This document shows positions 44,017 to 53,458 of a DNA stretch of 64,000 nt, piece after piece; within the stretch, counting starts at the first letter, position 1, and every line of letters begins with the position of its first letter. The notes beneath the pieces are model-generated. The model was not told where the DNA came from. It searched no databases and saw nothing but the letters and a program-made list of their open reading frames with translations. The DNA lies in contig JAJVIM010000007.1 of NCBI GenBank assembly GCA_022071955.1, positions 124,001-188,000 on the forward strand, given 5' to 3'. Origin of the DNA: Anaerolineae bacterium (lineage in GTDB: Bacteria; Chloroflexota; Anaerolineae; 4572-78; J111). A program made the position numbers and the translations under genes.

Positions 44017-47000
44017 ATGATCCGGCATAAACGATTATTTAAAGAAATCAGGCGCAAAGCAGTCACTGCTCGCCACTTAACAGGATGGGCGCTGTTACTT
44101 TGTGGCGTAATTTTGCTGGCGTTGACCCATCCCCAACTGGCCGTAGCAGCATTGGCGCTGCTGGCCTGGCTAAAGTTAGCCGGGCCAGCAGCGCCGCGCC
44201 GCGTTTTGGCCGGCGGCTCTGGATTAATCCTGCCCGTCCGCCCCGGCGCGCCGCGCCCGCCCGAAGCCATCTTAAACTCAACCCTTGACAAACGAGCCAA
44301 AGATTCTGTGGGGGCCAGAACACTCCGGCTGCACCGCCAAAATAAAACCAACCCGCTATCCAACGCTAACCAATCCGAAGCAGACTCGGCCCTGGCGGCG
44401 GTCAAACAAACCTGCCAGGCGGTCCTCGATCAGCCCTCCTTCCGGGCGATTTTTCCCTTTGATGTGGCCAAAATTTGTTTGTGGGACGCCACATCGTTTA
44501 CCCTGCATACCATTTTCCAACTCCCCCCTCAGGCCGATGACTTTTCATCGGCCAATCATTACAAATACAACGAGGGCTACACCGGCTGGATTGCCGCCCA
44601 TCAACGTTCGCTGCTCATTCCAGACACCGCCGAACAACTGGACATCATCCCCAAAGGCGGGCTGGCAACTTACCAGTACGGCTCGTTTGTGGGCGTGCCG
44701 CTGCGGGTGGAGGGACGTTTTTTGGGCACACTGGAACTGGTTGCCGTTCAACCCAACACCTTTGATGAGCGCAGCGTAACCCTGCTGGAACTTACCGCCA
44801 ATCAGGTAGCGGTGGCGCTGGAAAACGCCCAACTGTTCAGCCAGGCTAATCAGCAGCTTCAGCGCCGCATCGATGAACTGGCCGGGTTGCAGCGGGTAAG
44901 CAACGAGCTGAACAGCACTCTGGATATGAACAAAATTTTGAGCATGGTGCTGGATGAAGCGCTGCAAATTACCCGCGCCGATTCCGGTGACGTGTTTTTT
45001 TACAACGCGGCGCAGGGTAAACTGGTCGCCCATCGCGGCAATTTTGCGGCCACCGCGGGCAGCACGCCGGAAATGGCCACAACCGAAGGGATTGTGGACC
45101 GCTCGTTTAATACGGGGCAGTCTATCCTTATTTCAGACACGTTGGCCGAATTGGACAGCTCCCCGGCCGATGGCATTCGCTCAATTGTGGTGGTTCCAAT
45201 TTTTTACGGCGGCGAACCCACCGGCGCGATCAATCTGGAAAGCCAAACCCCCAACTTTTTTAAAGAAAACCAACTGCGCTACCTGGAAGCGCTGGCCAAC
45301 CACGCCGCGGTTGCCATTGGTAATTCGCTGGCCTACCAGCAGCAGATCACCGAACGCGAACAGGCCAGCCGCCGCGCCGACCAGCTATCCCGCCTGTCTG
45401 AAATCAGCAACGCTTTCAGAACCAACCGTCCCCTGGCGGAAGTGCTGGAAGACGTGGCCTTTGCTATTGCCGAATCGGTGGGCTACGATGTGGTGCTGCT
45501 GAGCCTGGTACGCGGCAAACCGCCAAAAATTTATCCGCAGGTTGGGGCCGGCATTCCGCTGGCCCAGCTCAACGCGCTCAAAGAATCGCCTCAGGCGCAG
45601 CCGCTGGACGCGCTCAAAACCGTGATGCGCCCCGAGTTCCGGCTGAGCAAATCCTACTTTATCCCCGCCGAACACATGGCCGTGTGGCAGGATAAACTCA
45701 ACGTGCCCTACATTGAAAAAAGCCAGCCGCCGCAGTTTCAGCGCACCACAGATTTGCTGTCGCTGGCCGCCCGCGGGCCGCACAAAGAAATGTGGCAATC
45801 CGGTGATTTGCTGCTGGTGCCGCTCACCGATACCGATGGCAAAATCATCGGCATTTTAACCGTGGCCAACCCCGTAGACGATGTGCGGCCCGATAACGCC
45901 GCGGTGCGCACGCTGGAAACATTTGCCAACCACGCCGCCGCGGCCATTGAAAACGCCCAGCTCTTTGAGCTGGAACAGCAGCGCCGCCGCCTGGCCGACA
46001 CCCTGCGCGGCGTGGCCGAGGCCATCAGCTCTCAGCTTGCCTTTGACGACCTGCTCAACATTATTTTGCAGGAGCTGAGCCGGGTGGTCAGTTACGGCCG
46101 GGCCAATGTGCAGCTTTTGCAAAACGACCAGTTGGTAATTATCGGCGCTCGCGGTTGGGACGATAACCAAAAGGTGATTGGCCAGCGTGTTTCAATGACC
46201 AGCCAAACCCCCAACCGGCAGGTCATTGAAACCCAGGAACCGGTGATCATTAACGACACCCGCCAGGACTACCCGGAATATTTCAGCGCCGAACTTCACG
46301 CCGGGGCGCTCAGTTGGCTGGGCGTGCCGCTCACCTACGGCACCAACATTTTGGGCATAATGGTGGTTGATAAAGACCGCCCCAACTTTTTTACGCAGGA
46401 CGACATCGGCGTGATTTTGGCCTTTGCTAACCAAGTGGCGGTGGCGTTGCAAAATGCGCGCCTGTTTGACGAAGCTCACCAGCAGGTACGGCAGCTTGCC
46501 GCCCTCACCGAGGTGGCCCAATCGCTGAACCAGGCGCTGGATTTAAATGAGGTGCTCAACCTGGTGCTGGACGCCGTGTTTGATCTGGTGGGCCAGCAGC
46601 ACGGCTCTATCTGGCTCATCGACCCCGGCACCGGCACCATCAAAATGGCCAATACCAAAAACATCCCCAGTTTTTTGGTGGAGCTGTTCAACGAGAGCGA
46701 AATCCCCGTTACCGCCGAACCGTTTACCTCGGTCATCCGCTCCGGCGAGGTGGTGATCATTCACCGCAACGCGCCGCGCCAGCCGGTGAGCGGTTTTGGC
46801 CTGCCCTTCCCGGACGATGTTACTTACGTGCCGCTCAAAACTGAAAAAGGCGTGATCGGCATTTTTGCCATTGAAGCCGTTATCCACAACCGCAACATGC
46901 TCAAACTGGTCACCACTCTGGCCGACCTGGCCGCGGTGGCCATTGAAAGCGCCCGCCTGCTGGAAGACACCCGCCGCCGGGCCACAGAAATGCAAAATCT

Positions 47001-50000
47001 GTACAACCTGGGCGTTGAGGTGAGCCGTATGCTCGATGTGCGGCAGGTGATGCGCTCGGTGGTGAGTAACACGCTCAAGCTGATTGACTGCCAGTTGGGC
47101 GCAATTATGTTTTTAGAGGAACAGAGCAGCCAGTACGTTATTGAAAACGCGGCCTCCGACCCGGACCTTGCGCAAAAATTTGGGCTGGACACCGTTAATT
47201 TTGCCAACGCCCACGAAACCCGTGAAAGCGTAAAAGTTTTGTGGACCCAACTGGCTCAGGAAATTACCACCCGGCAAGAGCCGGTTTTGGTGGCGCTGCC
47301 GGCCCTGGGCGATGACAACACCGGCGGGCTGCTGGAGAAAAACGCGGCCAGGCTTGGCATCAAAGCTATGCTGGGCGTGCCCATTTACGTGCAAAATCAA
47401 ATTGACGGGGCGATTTTTGTGGCCAGCCTGGAAACCCGCAATTTTGACGAGCGCGACGAGCAAACGCTGGCTTTTGTGGCCAACCAGGCCTCGGTTTCGG
47501 TGCGCAACGCCCAATTGGTGCAGCGGCTCAACATGCTCACCGAAGAGCTGGAACAGCGGGTAGCCCAGCGTACCGAAGAACTGGCCCAAACCCTGCAAGA
47601 CCTCACCGAAGAGCGCGACCGGGTGGGCATGCTCTACCAGATTGCCCGCGAGCTTTCCGCCAGCTTTGATCTGGACCGGGTGCTCAACGAAGCCCTCAAC
47701 CTGCTCAACCGGGCCATTGGCATTTCGCACGGCTCAATTTTGCTGCTTGACCGCGAAACCGATTATCTGGTGTACCGGGCGGCGCTGGGCCGCTACAAAC
47801 CGCTGCCGCGCGGCGGTATTCAAACATCGTACCGGGTGGGTTACGGCCTGGCCGGCAAAGTAATGGAATACCGCAGCCCGCGCCTGATTGCCAATTTGCG
47901 CGATGACCCGGACTGGGTGCCGGTAGCCAATACCAGCGCCGATGAACGCCAGTCGGCGATTGCCGTGCCGCTCAGTACCGGTGATGACGTGATGGGTACC
48001 ATCCTGCTTTTTCACCCCGAACCCGACTATTTTACGCAGGATCACCTTAAACTGGTGTCGGCGGCCAGCGCCCAAATTGCCACCGCGGTTAACAACGCCG
48101 AGCTGTACCGGCTGATCACCGATCAGGCCAAACGGTTGGGCACGCTCTACCGCCAGCAGGCCGCCGAAGCCGCCAAAAACCAGGCCATTCTGGAAGGCAT
48201 TACCGACGGCGTGCTGGTGCTTGACGCCGATCACAACCTGGTGCTGGTTAACCCCAAAGCTGGCGAAATTTTAAACATCGATCCGGCCGATGTGGAAAAC
48301 CAACCGCTGCGCCAAATTTTGGGCCGGTCAGAGTCTCCGGTAGAATTAGAATTAACCGGCTTGCTGTACGATAACCTGCTGCTGGCGCTCGAGCGGATTG
48401 CCGGCGGGCAATCATCGGCCCAGTTCAGAATTGAGGCCGGCCCCAAAGTTATGACGGTTTCGCTGGCGCCGGTATCGCTGGGCACAGAAGATCGCCCCAG
48501 CATTGTGGCTGTGGTGCGCGACATCAGCAAAGAGGCCGAAGTTGACCGCCTGAAAAACGAATTTATCTCAACCGTTTCGCACGAACTTCGCACCCCGATG
48601 ACATCCATCAAAGGTTACGCCGACCTGCTGCTCTCCGGCAACAAAAAGGTGGGGGAACTCAATGAAACGCAGCGTAAATTCATCAAAGTTATTCAAAACA
48701 ACGCCAACCGGCTGGCCGAGCTGGTCAATGATATTCTTGAAATTTCGCGGATTGAGACCGGCCGGATAAAATTAGAGTTCGGCTCGTTTGATATTGTTGG
48801 CATCATCCGCGATGTTGCCATTTCATTTGAAGGGCAAATGGTGCGCAAAAAGATGCACCTTACCCTGCACCTGCCCAGCAAATTGCCCAACATTTACGCC
48901 GACAAAGCCCGGCTAACCCAGGTTTTGGTCAATTTAATTGGCAATGCCTGGCAGTATACGCCAGAAGGCGGCCATATTGATGTTAACGCCCGGCAGGTGG
49001 GCGGCTTTATCCAGGTTGATGTCAAAGACACCGGCATCGGCATTGTTGAAAAAGATGTGGCCTATATTTTTGACCGCTTCTTCCGGTCTGAGCGCCACGA
49101 AGTGCAGGTGGTTGATGGCACCGGCCTGGGGTTGTCGATTACCAAATCTTTTGTCGAAATGCTGGGCGGGCAAATTTGGGTAAAAAGCCAGCTCGATGTG
49201 GGCACAATGTTCAGCTTTACCATACCCATCGATTTGGGCGTTACCAGCGTGCTGGAAGATGTGGGCCGGCAGGTGCTGGTTATCCACAATAACGTTCCCC
49301 TGCTCGACTTTTTGCGCTCCGGCCTGGGGGGCAGCGGCTATCAGGTAGTTGCCGCCGATAACGTGCAGCAGGCGCTAACGCTGGCGCAGGATTCGCGGCA
49401 GGTGTTCAGGGCTATTGTGCTGGATGCCGCCCTGCAAGAAATGAACAGCTTTGTGCTGCTGGAGCAGTTAAAAACCGGCGAGGCCACCGCTCATATTCCG
49501 GTGCTGCTCACGGCGCTCAAACCAAACGGCAACCGGGCCTTTTTGCAGATCATCGACAGCATTTCGCCGGCCACCGAGGAACACCGGGTGATTGCGGCCG
49601 TCAGGCACGTGCTCGACCGGGGATCGCGGCAAAAGCGGCACACCCAGCCTTTGGGCAGCCGGCCGCTCTCGCACCGGATTGTGGTGGTTGAACAAGATCG
49701 GAAAACGGCCAACTGGCTGCGAGACATGCTCACGGCCAGCCGATTTGAGGTTCACTGCGCCTTTAACAGCCAGCAGGGGCTGGATATGGTTTTTGGCAAT
49801 CGCCCCGAGCTTGTTTTTTTGAGCACCGGTATGCCGGATTTGGACGGCGAGTCGCTGGTATCACATTTATATCGAGATGAATTTACCGCCAATATCCCCA
49901 TTGTGCTGATCACCGATAATTTTGCGTTTGGCAGCAGAATGGGTGTAAAAATTTGGGGCAGAGATCACTGGAGCAACAACCGGCCCTTTGTCCCCATTAA

Positions 50001-50055
50001 TGATCTGGCTGACGAAATTGAACAACTCTACGCCGAAACAGCCGGAGGACAATAG
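44017..50055 (+). CDS. Giant hybrid histidine kinase with about seven GAF domains
   Basis: A 2012-residue sensor kinase. An N-terminal membrane hairpin (about 22-57) leads to roughly seven GAF domains in series (about 123-275, 284-445, 450-655, 665-830, 832-995, 998-1180, 1209-1385), most ending V-A-x-E-N-A-x-L-[FY]. A coiled coil links GAF6 and GAF7. Then come PAS (about 1389-1515), HisKA with H1522 in S-H-E-L-R-T-P, and a HATPase (D-T-G-I-G-I, G-T-G-L-G-L-S). Two receiver-like domains end it (about 1752-1865 and 1888-2000); the first lacks the double-acid pocket and in the second the acceptor position reads F-L-S-T-G. It binds unknown cytoplasmic signals. No Shine-Dalgarno is visible before the ATG. 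Confidence 0.9.
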   Translation: MIRHKRLFKEIRRKAVTARHLTGWALLLCGVILLALTHPQLAVAALALLAWLKLAGPAAPRRVLAGGSGLILPVRPGAPRPPEAILNSTLDKRAKDSVGARTLRLHRQNKTNPLSNANQSEADSALAAVKQTCQAVLDQPSFRAIFPFDVAKICLWDATSFTLHTIFQLPPQADDFSSANHYKYNEGYTGWIAAHQRSLLIPDTAEQLDIIPKGGLATYQYGSFVGVPLRVEGRFLGTLELVAVQPNTFDERSVTLLELTANQVAVALENAQLFSQANQQLQRRIDELAGLQRVSNELNSTLDMNKILSMVLDEALQITRADSGDVFFYNAAQGKLVAHRGNFAATAGSTPEMATTEGIVDRSFNTGQSILISDTLAELDSSPADGIRSIVVVPIFYGGEPTGAINLESQTPNFFKENQLRYLEALANHAAVAIGNSLAYQQQITEREQASRRADQLSRLSEISNAFRTNRPLAEVLEDVAFAIAESVGYDVVLLSLVRGKPPKIYPQVGAGIPLAQLNALKESPQAQPLDALKTVMRPEFRLSKSYFIPAEHMAVWQDKLNVPYIEKSQPPQFQRTTDLLSLAARGPHKEMWQSGDLLLVPLTDTDGKIIGILTVANPVDDVRPDNAAVRTLETFANHAAAAIENAQLFELEQQRRRLADTLRGVAEAISSQLAFDDLLNIILQELSRVVSYGRANVQLLQNDQLVIIGARGWDDNQKVIGQRVSMTSQTPNRQVIETQEPVIINDTRQDYPEYFSAELHAGALSWLGVPLTYGTNILGIMVVDKDRPNFFTQDDIGVILAFANQVAVALQNARLFDEAHQQVRQLAALTEVAQSLNQALDLNEVLNLVLDAVFDLVGQQHGSIWLIDPGTGTIKMANTKNIPSFLVELFNESEIPVTAEPFTSVIRSGEVVIIHRNAPRQPVSGFGLPFPDDVTYVPLKTEKGVIGIFAIEAVIHNRNMLKLVTTLADLAAVAIESARLLEDTRRRATEMQNLYNLGVEVSRMLDVRQVMRSVVSNTLKLIDCQLGAIMFLEEQSSQYVIENAASDPDLAQKFGLDTVNFANAHETRESVKVLWTQLAQEITTRQEPVLVALPALGDDNTGGLLEKNAARLGIKAMLGVPIYVQNQIDGAIFVASLETRNFDERDEQTLAFVANQASVSVRNAQLVQRLNMLTEELEQRVAQRTEELAQTLQDLTEERDRVGMLYQIARELSASFDLDRVLNEALNLLNRAIGISHGSILLLDRETDYLVYRAALGRYKPLPRGGIQTSYRVGYGLAGKVMEYRSPRLIANLRDDPDWVPVANTSADERQSAIAVPLSTGDDVMGTILLFHPEPDYFTQDHLKLVSAASAQIATAVNNAELYRLITDQAKRLGTLYRQQAAEAAKNQAILEGITDGVLVLDADHNLVLVNPKAGEILNIDPADVENQPLRQILGRSESPVELELTGLLYDNLLLALERIAGGQSSAQFRIEAGPKVMTVSLAPVSLGTEDRPSIVAVVRDISKEAEVDRLKNEFISTVSHELRTPMTSIKGYADLLLSGNKKVGELNETQRKFIKVIQNNANRLAELVNDILEISRIETGRIKLEFGSFDIVGIIRDVAISFEGQMVRKKMHLTLHLPSKLPNIYADKARLTQVLVNLIGNAWQYTPEGGHIDVNARQVGGFIQVDVKDTGIGIVEKDVAYIFDRFFRSERHEVQVVDGTGLGLSITKSFVEMLGGQIWVKSQLDVGTMFSFTIPIDLGVTSVLEDVGRQVLVIHNNVPLLDFLRSGLGGSGYQVVAADNVQQALTLAQDSRQVFRAIVLDAALQEMNSFVLLEQLKTGEATAHIPVLLTALKPNGNRAFLQIIDSISPATEEHRVIAAVRHVLDRGSRQKRHTQPLGSRPLSHRIVVVEQDRKTANWLRDMLTASRFEVHCAFNSQQGLDMVFGNRPELVFLSTGMPDLDGESLVSHLYRDEFTANIPIVLITDNFAFGSRMGVKIWGRDHWSNNRPFVPINDLADEIEQLYAETAGGQ

Positions 50056-50064
50056 GAGCAGGTT

Positions 50065-50448
50065 ATGGCAGAACCGCTAATTCTCATCGCCGAAGATGAA
50101 CGCGACATCCGGGAACTCATCGTCTTTACTCTGCAACTGAGCGGCTTTGCGGTGGTTGATGTGCCCAACGGTGAAGAAGCCGTTAAAAAAGCGCGGGAAG
50201 TTAACCCGGATTTAATTTTAATGGATGTGCGCATGCCCAAAATGACCGGCTACGAAGCCTGCAAAACTTTAAAGGCCGATGAAAAAACCCGTGATATCCC
50301 AATTGTGTTTCTTTCGGCCAAAGGGCAGGAGTCAGAAGTAACCACGGGCATGGATTTGGGCGCCGAAGAATATTTTTTAAAGCCCTTTGCCCCGGATGCG
50401 TTATCTGACCGGGTCAACGAAATTCTGGTAAAATACGGTAAACTGTAA
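50065..50448 (+). CDS. Single-domain response regulator (CheY/Spo0F-like)
   Basis: A 127-residue receiver domain alone: acidic pocket E-D-E near residue 10, phospho-acceptor in L-I-L-M-D-V-R-M-P, switch Ser in F-L-S-A-K-G and Lys in L-K-P-F-A-P. It starts 9 bases after the giant kinase stop with AGGAGCAGGTT upstream. The kinase's own receiver-like tails look inactive, so this small protein is the likely first phosphate acceptor. Confidence 0.92.
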   Translation: MAEPLILIAEDERDIRELIVFTLQLSGFAVVDVPNGEEAVKKAREVNPDLILMDVRMPKMTGYEACKTLKADEKTRDIPIVFLSAKGQESEVTTGMDLGAEEYFLKPFAPDALSDRVNEILVKYGKL

Positions 50449-50467
50449 TTTTTGACGCTGGTAAACA

Positions 50468-51262
50468 ATGAGTGCAGTCGTTATTGATGGGGGTCTGGTT
50501 CATTACGAAGCCTTTGGGCGCGGCAAGCCCGTGCTGTTTTTGCATGGCTGGCTGGGTTCGTGGCGCTACTGGATGGCCACCATGGAAACCATTTCTGATA
50601 AATACCGCACTTACGCGCTGGATTTGTGGGGTTTTGGCGACTCCGACAAATCCAAGCCGCGCTACCAGATTTCTGATTACGTGGCGCTCATCAACAACTT
50701 CACCGAAAATATGGGTATCCGCGATGCGCCCATTGTGGGCCACGCGCTGGGGGCTACGGTAGCCCTGGAATATACCGCCCGCTACCCGGATCGGGTGCAA
50801 AAAGTGATGGCCGTGAGCCTGCCCCTCACCCCGGATTCAATCAGCCGCCGCCTGATCGAGTCCGGCAGCGGGTCGGTTTTTTCAAAAATGTTGCGCTGGC
50901 GGCAAACCGCCCCCAAAGAAGTTGAAAAAGAGGCCGAAAAAACCGGCGACGGTGTGGTTAGCGCCAGCGTGCAATCGGCTTCGCAGATAGATGTTTACAG
51001 CCGCCTGGAAATGATTGGCCAATCCAACTCGTTAATGCTGGCCGTTTACGGCGAAAAAGACGATATGGTTGACCCCACGCCGGCCCGCGAACTCAACGGC
51101 AGTTGGCCCAATATTCGCCCCATCGGCCTATCGGAGTCCCGGCACTTCCCCATGCTGGAAGAAGCCGCCCGCTTTAACCGCCTGCTGCAAGATTTTTTGG
51201 ATACCCAGGACGATCTGTCTGTACTGGAATTGAAAGACGAATGGCGACGCCGCACCCGCTAA
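50468..51262 (+). CDS. Alpha/beta hydrolase paralogue lacking the nucleophile Ser
   Basis: A 264-residue alpha/beta hydrolase, related to the protein at 39726 (both have V-H-Y-E-A-[FY]-G-R-G, L-H-G-W-L-G-S-W and L-D-[LF]-W-G-F-G). The nucleophile elbow reads G-H-A-L-G: Ser is replaced by Ala (codon GCG). The acid (G-E-K-D-D) and the His (E-S-R-H-F-P-M) are kept. It cannot work as a usual serine hydrolase, and may bind a ligand, like plant hormone receptors of this fold, or use another residue. It lies 19 bases after the CheY-like gene. Confidence 0.86.
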   Translation: MSAVVIDGGLVHYEAFGRGKPVLFLHGWLGSWRYWMATMETISDKYRTYALDLWGFGDSDKSKPRYQISDYVALINNFTENMGIRDAPIVGHALGATVALEYTARYPDRVQKVMAVSLPLTPDSISRRLIESGSGSVFSKMLRWRQTAPKEVEKEAEKTGDGVVSASVQSASQIDVYSRLEMIGQSNSLMLAVYGEKDDMVDPTPARELNGSWPNIRPIGLSESRHFPMLEEAARFNRLLQDFLDTQDDLSVLELKDEWRRRTR

Positions 51263-51353
51263 TCCCGGCGGCAATTCCCCTGCAAACCCATTTACGCCTC
51301 GCTGTAGTGATTTTGGCCTATTGTGCCGGCCGCCGAACAATGTTAAAAAAGAC

Positions 51354-51383
51354 TCGACCAGCCGTGTCAAGCTATGGTATAAT
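51354..51383 (+). promoter_or_regulatory. Promoter of V4R copy 2
   Basis: TCGACC (51354-51359), 18-bp spacer, TATAAT (51378-51383). Start near 51390, leader about 35 nt with GGAGG. Confidence 0.55.
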
Positions 51384-51424
51384 CAAATTGTCCCCCTCAA
51401 TCAATATCCTGTGGAGGTAGTCTA

Positions 51425-52045
51425 ATGCCAGACCATCGCCCTTTGCCCAACGCGGCCCTGCGTGTCTTGCTCGAAGCCATTGAAGATGTAATGGGTGAAA
51501 ACGGTACCAAAGCTGTGCTCAACGCCGGTGGCCTCAGCCGGTACATCGGCAACTATCCGCCCAAGAATCTGGAAATGGAGGCCAGCTTTGCCGACTATGG
51601 CACCGTTCAGCAGGCCGTTGAGGAATTTTACGGGCCGCGGGGCGCTCGGGCCATGCTGCTACGGATAGGCCGGGCTACGTTTCATTTCGGCCTCAGAGAC
51701 CAGCCGGCAATTTTGGGGCTGGCCGGAGTCGCTTTAAAAGCGCTGCCAGAAAAAACGCGCATGAAGCTCATTTTAGACAGAATGGCCAAAGCGGCGATTG
51801 AGCGGGTGAACCAGCCCACCACTGTGATTGAAGAAGACGACGCCTTTTATTTTGTGGTGGAACACTGCCCCTGCGGCTGGCGTCCACCGCACGATAAACC
51901 GGCCTGCTACGTAACCGTGGGCGTATTGATGGAGTCGATGGCCTGGATTACCGGCAAATTGCACCGGGTTGAGGAAGTGGCCTGCATTTCGATGGGCGCG
52001 TCAAGCTGCGTCTATCGCGTTGAAAAAGCCGCTACCGAGGAGTAA
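51425..52045 (+). CDS. V4R-domain sensor protein, copy 2
   Basis: A 206-residue paralogue of the protein at 32560. Shared blocks: E-[ED]-V-M-G-x-N-G-x-K-A-V-L-N, I-G-N-Y-P-P-x-N-L, F-A-D-[FY]-G, Y-G-P-R-G-x-R and the C-terminal cysteines (H-C-P-C-G-W, A-C-Y-V, V-A-C-I, S-S-C-V-Y). The number and spacing of Cys differ slightly. GGAGG lies 8 nt before ATG 51425. The gene has its own promoter, so it can be expressed apart from the kinase. Confidence 0.82.
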   Translation: MPDHRPLPNAALRVLLEAIEDVMGENGTKAVLNAGGLSRYIGNYPPKNLEMEASFADYGTVQQAVEEFYGPRGARAMLLRIGRATFHFGLRDQPAILGLAGVALKALPEKTRMKLILDRMAKAAIERVNQPTTVIEEDDAFYFVVEHCPCGWRPPHDKPACYVTVGVLMESMAWITGKLHRVEEVACISMGASSCVYRVEKAATEE

Positions 52046-52079
52046 ACTGACCGGGGCGTGTTGAGATGTGGCGTGAATG

Positions 52080-52168
52080 GTCATTCTGAGGAGCGGAGCG
52101 ACGAAGAATCTCCGCTTTTCGCCGCCAAATGTAAAGATTCTTCGCTCCCGTTGGTCGCTCAGAATGAC
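52080..52168. repeat. REP/MITE-like inverted repeat
   Basis: An 89-bp element begins GTCATTCTGAG and ends CTCAGAATGAC. The inner arms carry GAAGAATCT and AGATTCTTC. The middle is imperfect. Palindromes with this GTCATTCTGAG...AAGAATCT pattern are common intergenic repeats in many unrelated genomes; I state this from memory. It lies between V4R copy 2 and the convergent protease gene and encodes nothing. Confidence 0.75.
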
Positions 52169-52199
52169 ATGAAATAGAATACAATTCATGCCCTACTAA

Positions 52200-52228
52200 A
52201 ACAGGCCCCAAATGGAGCCTGTTGTTTT
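52200..52228 (+). terminator. Terminator between convergent genes
   Basis: AACAGGC (52200-52206) pairs with GCCTGTT (52217-52223), extended by CC/GG across one mismatch, then a T-run that reaches the stop codon of the protease gene. Confidence 0.7.
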
Positions 52229-53434
52229 TTACAGCGGTTGCAGCGGGTTGGGCATAAACAACAAAATAAAAGTGATGATCATGGCGTAGGCCAGCAGTTT
52301 GCGGCCGGGGCTTAACGGCACCAGATCGTTGAGAGGCGGCGGGTGATTGGGGCCAATCACAAAAAACACCAGCAGCGCCCACACCCACCAGCCGCTCCAC
52401 CAAAAACCGGCCAGCGCCATCACGGCGATGAGAGCAATGCCCAGCCAGCGCGCCCTGACCCCAATCAGGCTATAAATGATATGGCCGCCATCGAGCTGGC
52501 CCACCGGCAGCAAATTCATGGCCGTGACAAACAGGCCAAACCAGGCCGCAAACGCCACCGAGTTGATCAAAATATCGCTGCCGCCGCCGGCCGGAATGGC
52601 CCCGGCCAGCAACAAAAAGAACTCATGCAGCGGTGGAAGGTTGGCATAGGCATCAAAACTGGGCAACAGTTGGCCGTGGAGCAGGTACTTCACACCCAAA
52701 TAAAAAAACGAATTCCCCTCCAATACCGAAGTTGAGGCCGCGCCCCGCGACAGCTCGTGTACCGGCGAGTTGGCAATCCCCCACAACAACAGCGGCACCG
52801 CAAAAATCAACCCGCCAATGGGGCCGGCTACGCCAATATCAAAAAGCTGTTTTTTGGTTTTAAATGGCGAGCGCAACTGGATAAACGCGCCCAGCGTGCC
52901 CACCGGCGAAACCAGCGGCAGCGGGATAAAATACGGCAGCGTTACGTGTACCTTGTGCGATCTGGCCGCAAAATAGTGGCCAAATTCGTGGGCAGCCAAA
53001 ATCAGCATCATGCTCAACATCATTGGCAGCCCGCTCAGCCAATGCCCCAGCGACGACGGGACACACTGGCACTCGTAACTGGCCCCGGTAAACCAAACCG
53101 AAGCGATGGTGGCCACGGCCAGTACCAGGTTGATCCACGGATTGCTGGCTTTGGGAACAATGGTGCCGGGGTGAGCTTGCAACAAAACCTGGCTGCCGTG
53201 CCGCCGAAACATAGGCGTGTAATCGTGGCGACGCCAGCGTTCGGCAATCAGGTCGTAGGCGGCTTCGCTATTGGCCATGAGCAGGTCGCCCACAAAATAA
53301 ATGGTACCCTGCGGCATGGCGCGCGGTGTTTCAATACTGGCAACTGCAAACACATCTTCCACGTCGGCCCTGAGCTGGCTCAGAATCTGGCCATCGAGGA
53401 TGACGTTTTGAGGTGGGTTGGGGGTGGTGGTCAT
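52229..53434 (-). CDS. Site-2-type intramembrane metalloprotease (M50, EGY-like)
   Basis: A 401-residue polytopic protein. The zinc motif H-E-F-G-H is in A-A-H-E-F-G-H-Y-F-A, and the third ligand is in N-L-L-P-V-G-Q-L-D-G-G-H. G-T-L-G-A-F-I-Q-L-R-S-P-F and G-V-A-G-P-I-G-G match the EGY/plant-cyanobacterial branch of S2P proteases. An N-terminal soluble domain of about 100 residues precedes about seven helices. Such proteases cut transmembrane segments of anti-sigma factors or signal remnants; the substrate here is unknown. It follows the 78-residue gene by 24 nt. Confidence 0.9.
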   Translation of the reverse strand: MTTTPNPPQNVILDGQILSQLRADVEDVFAVASIETPRAMPQGTIYFVGDLLMANSEAAYDLIAERWRRHDYTPMFRRHGSQVLLQAHPGTIVPKASNPWINLVLAVATIASVWFTGASYECQCVPSSLGHWLSGLPMMLSMMLILAAHEFGHYFAARSHKVHVTLPYFIPLPLVSPVGTLGAFIQLRSPFKTKKQLFDIGVAGPIGGLIFAVPLLLWGIANSPVHELSRGAASTSVLEGNSFFYLGVKYLLHGQLLPSFDAYANLPPLHEFFLLLAGAIPAGGGSDILINSVAFAAWFGLFVTAMNLLPVGQLDGGHIIYSLIGVRARWLGIALIAVMALAGFWWSGWWVWALLVFFVIGPNHPPPLNDLVPLSPGRKLLAYAMIITFILLFMPNPLQPL

Positions 53435-53458
53435 ATTTGTGGATGTCCGCGCTGCAAG

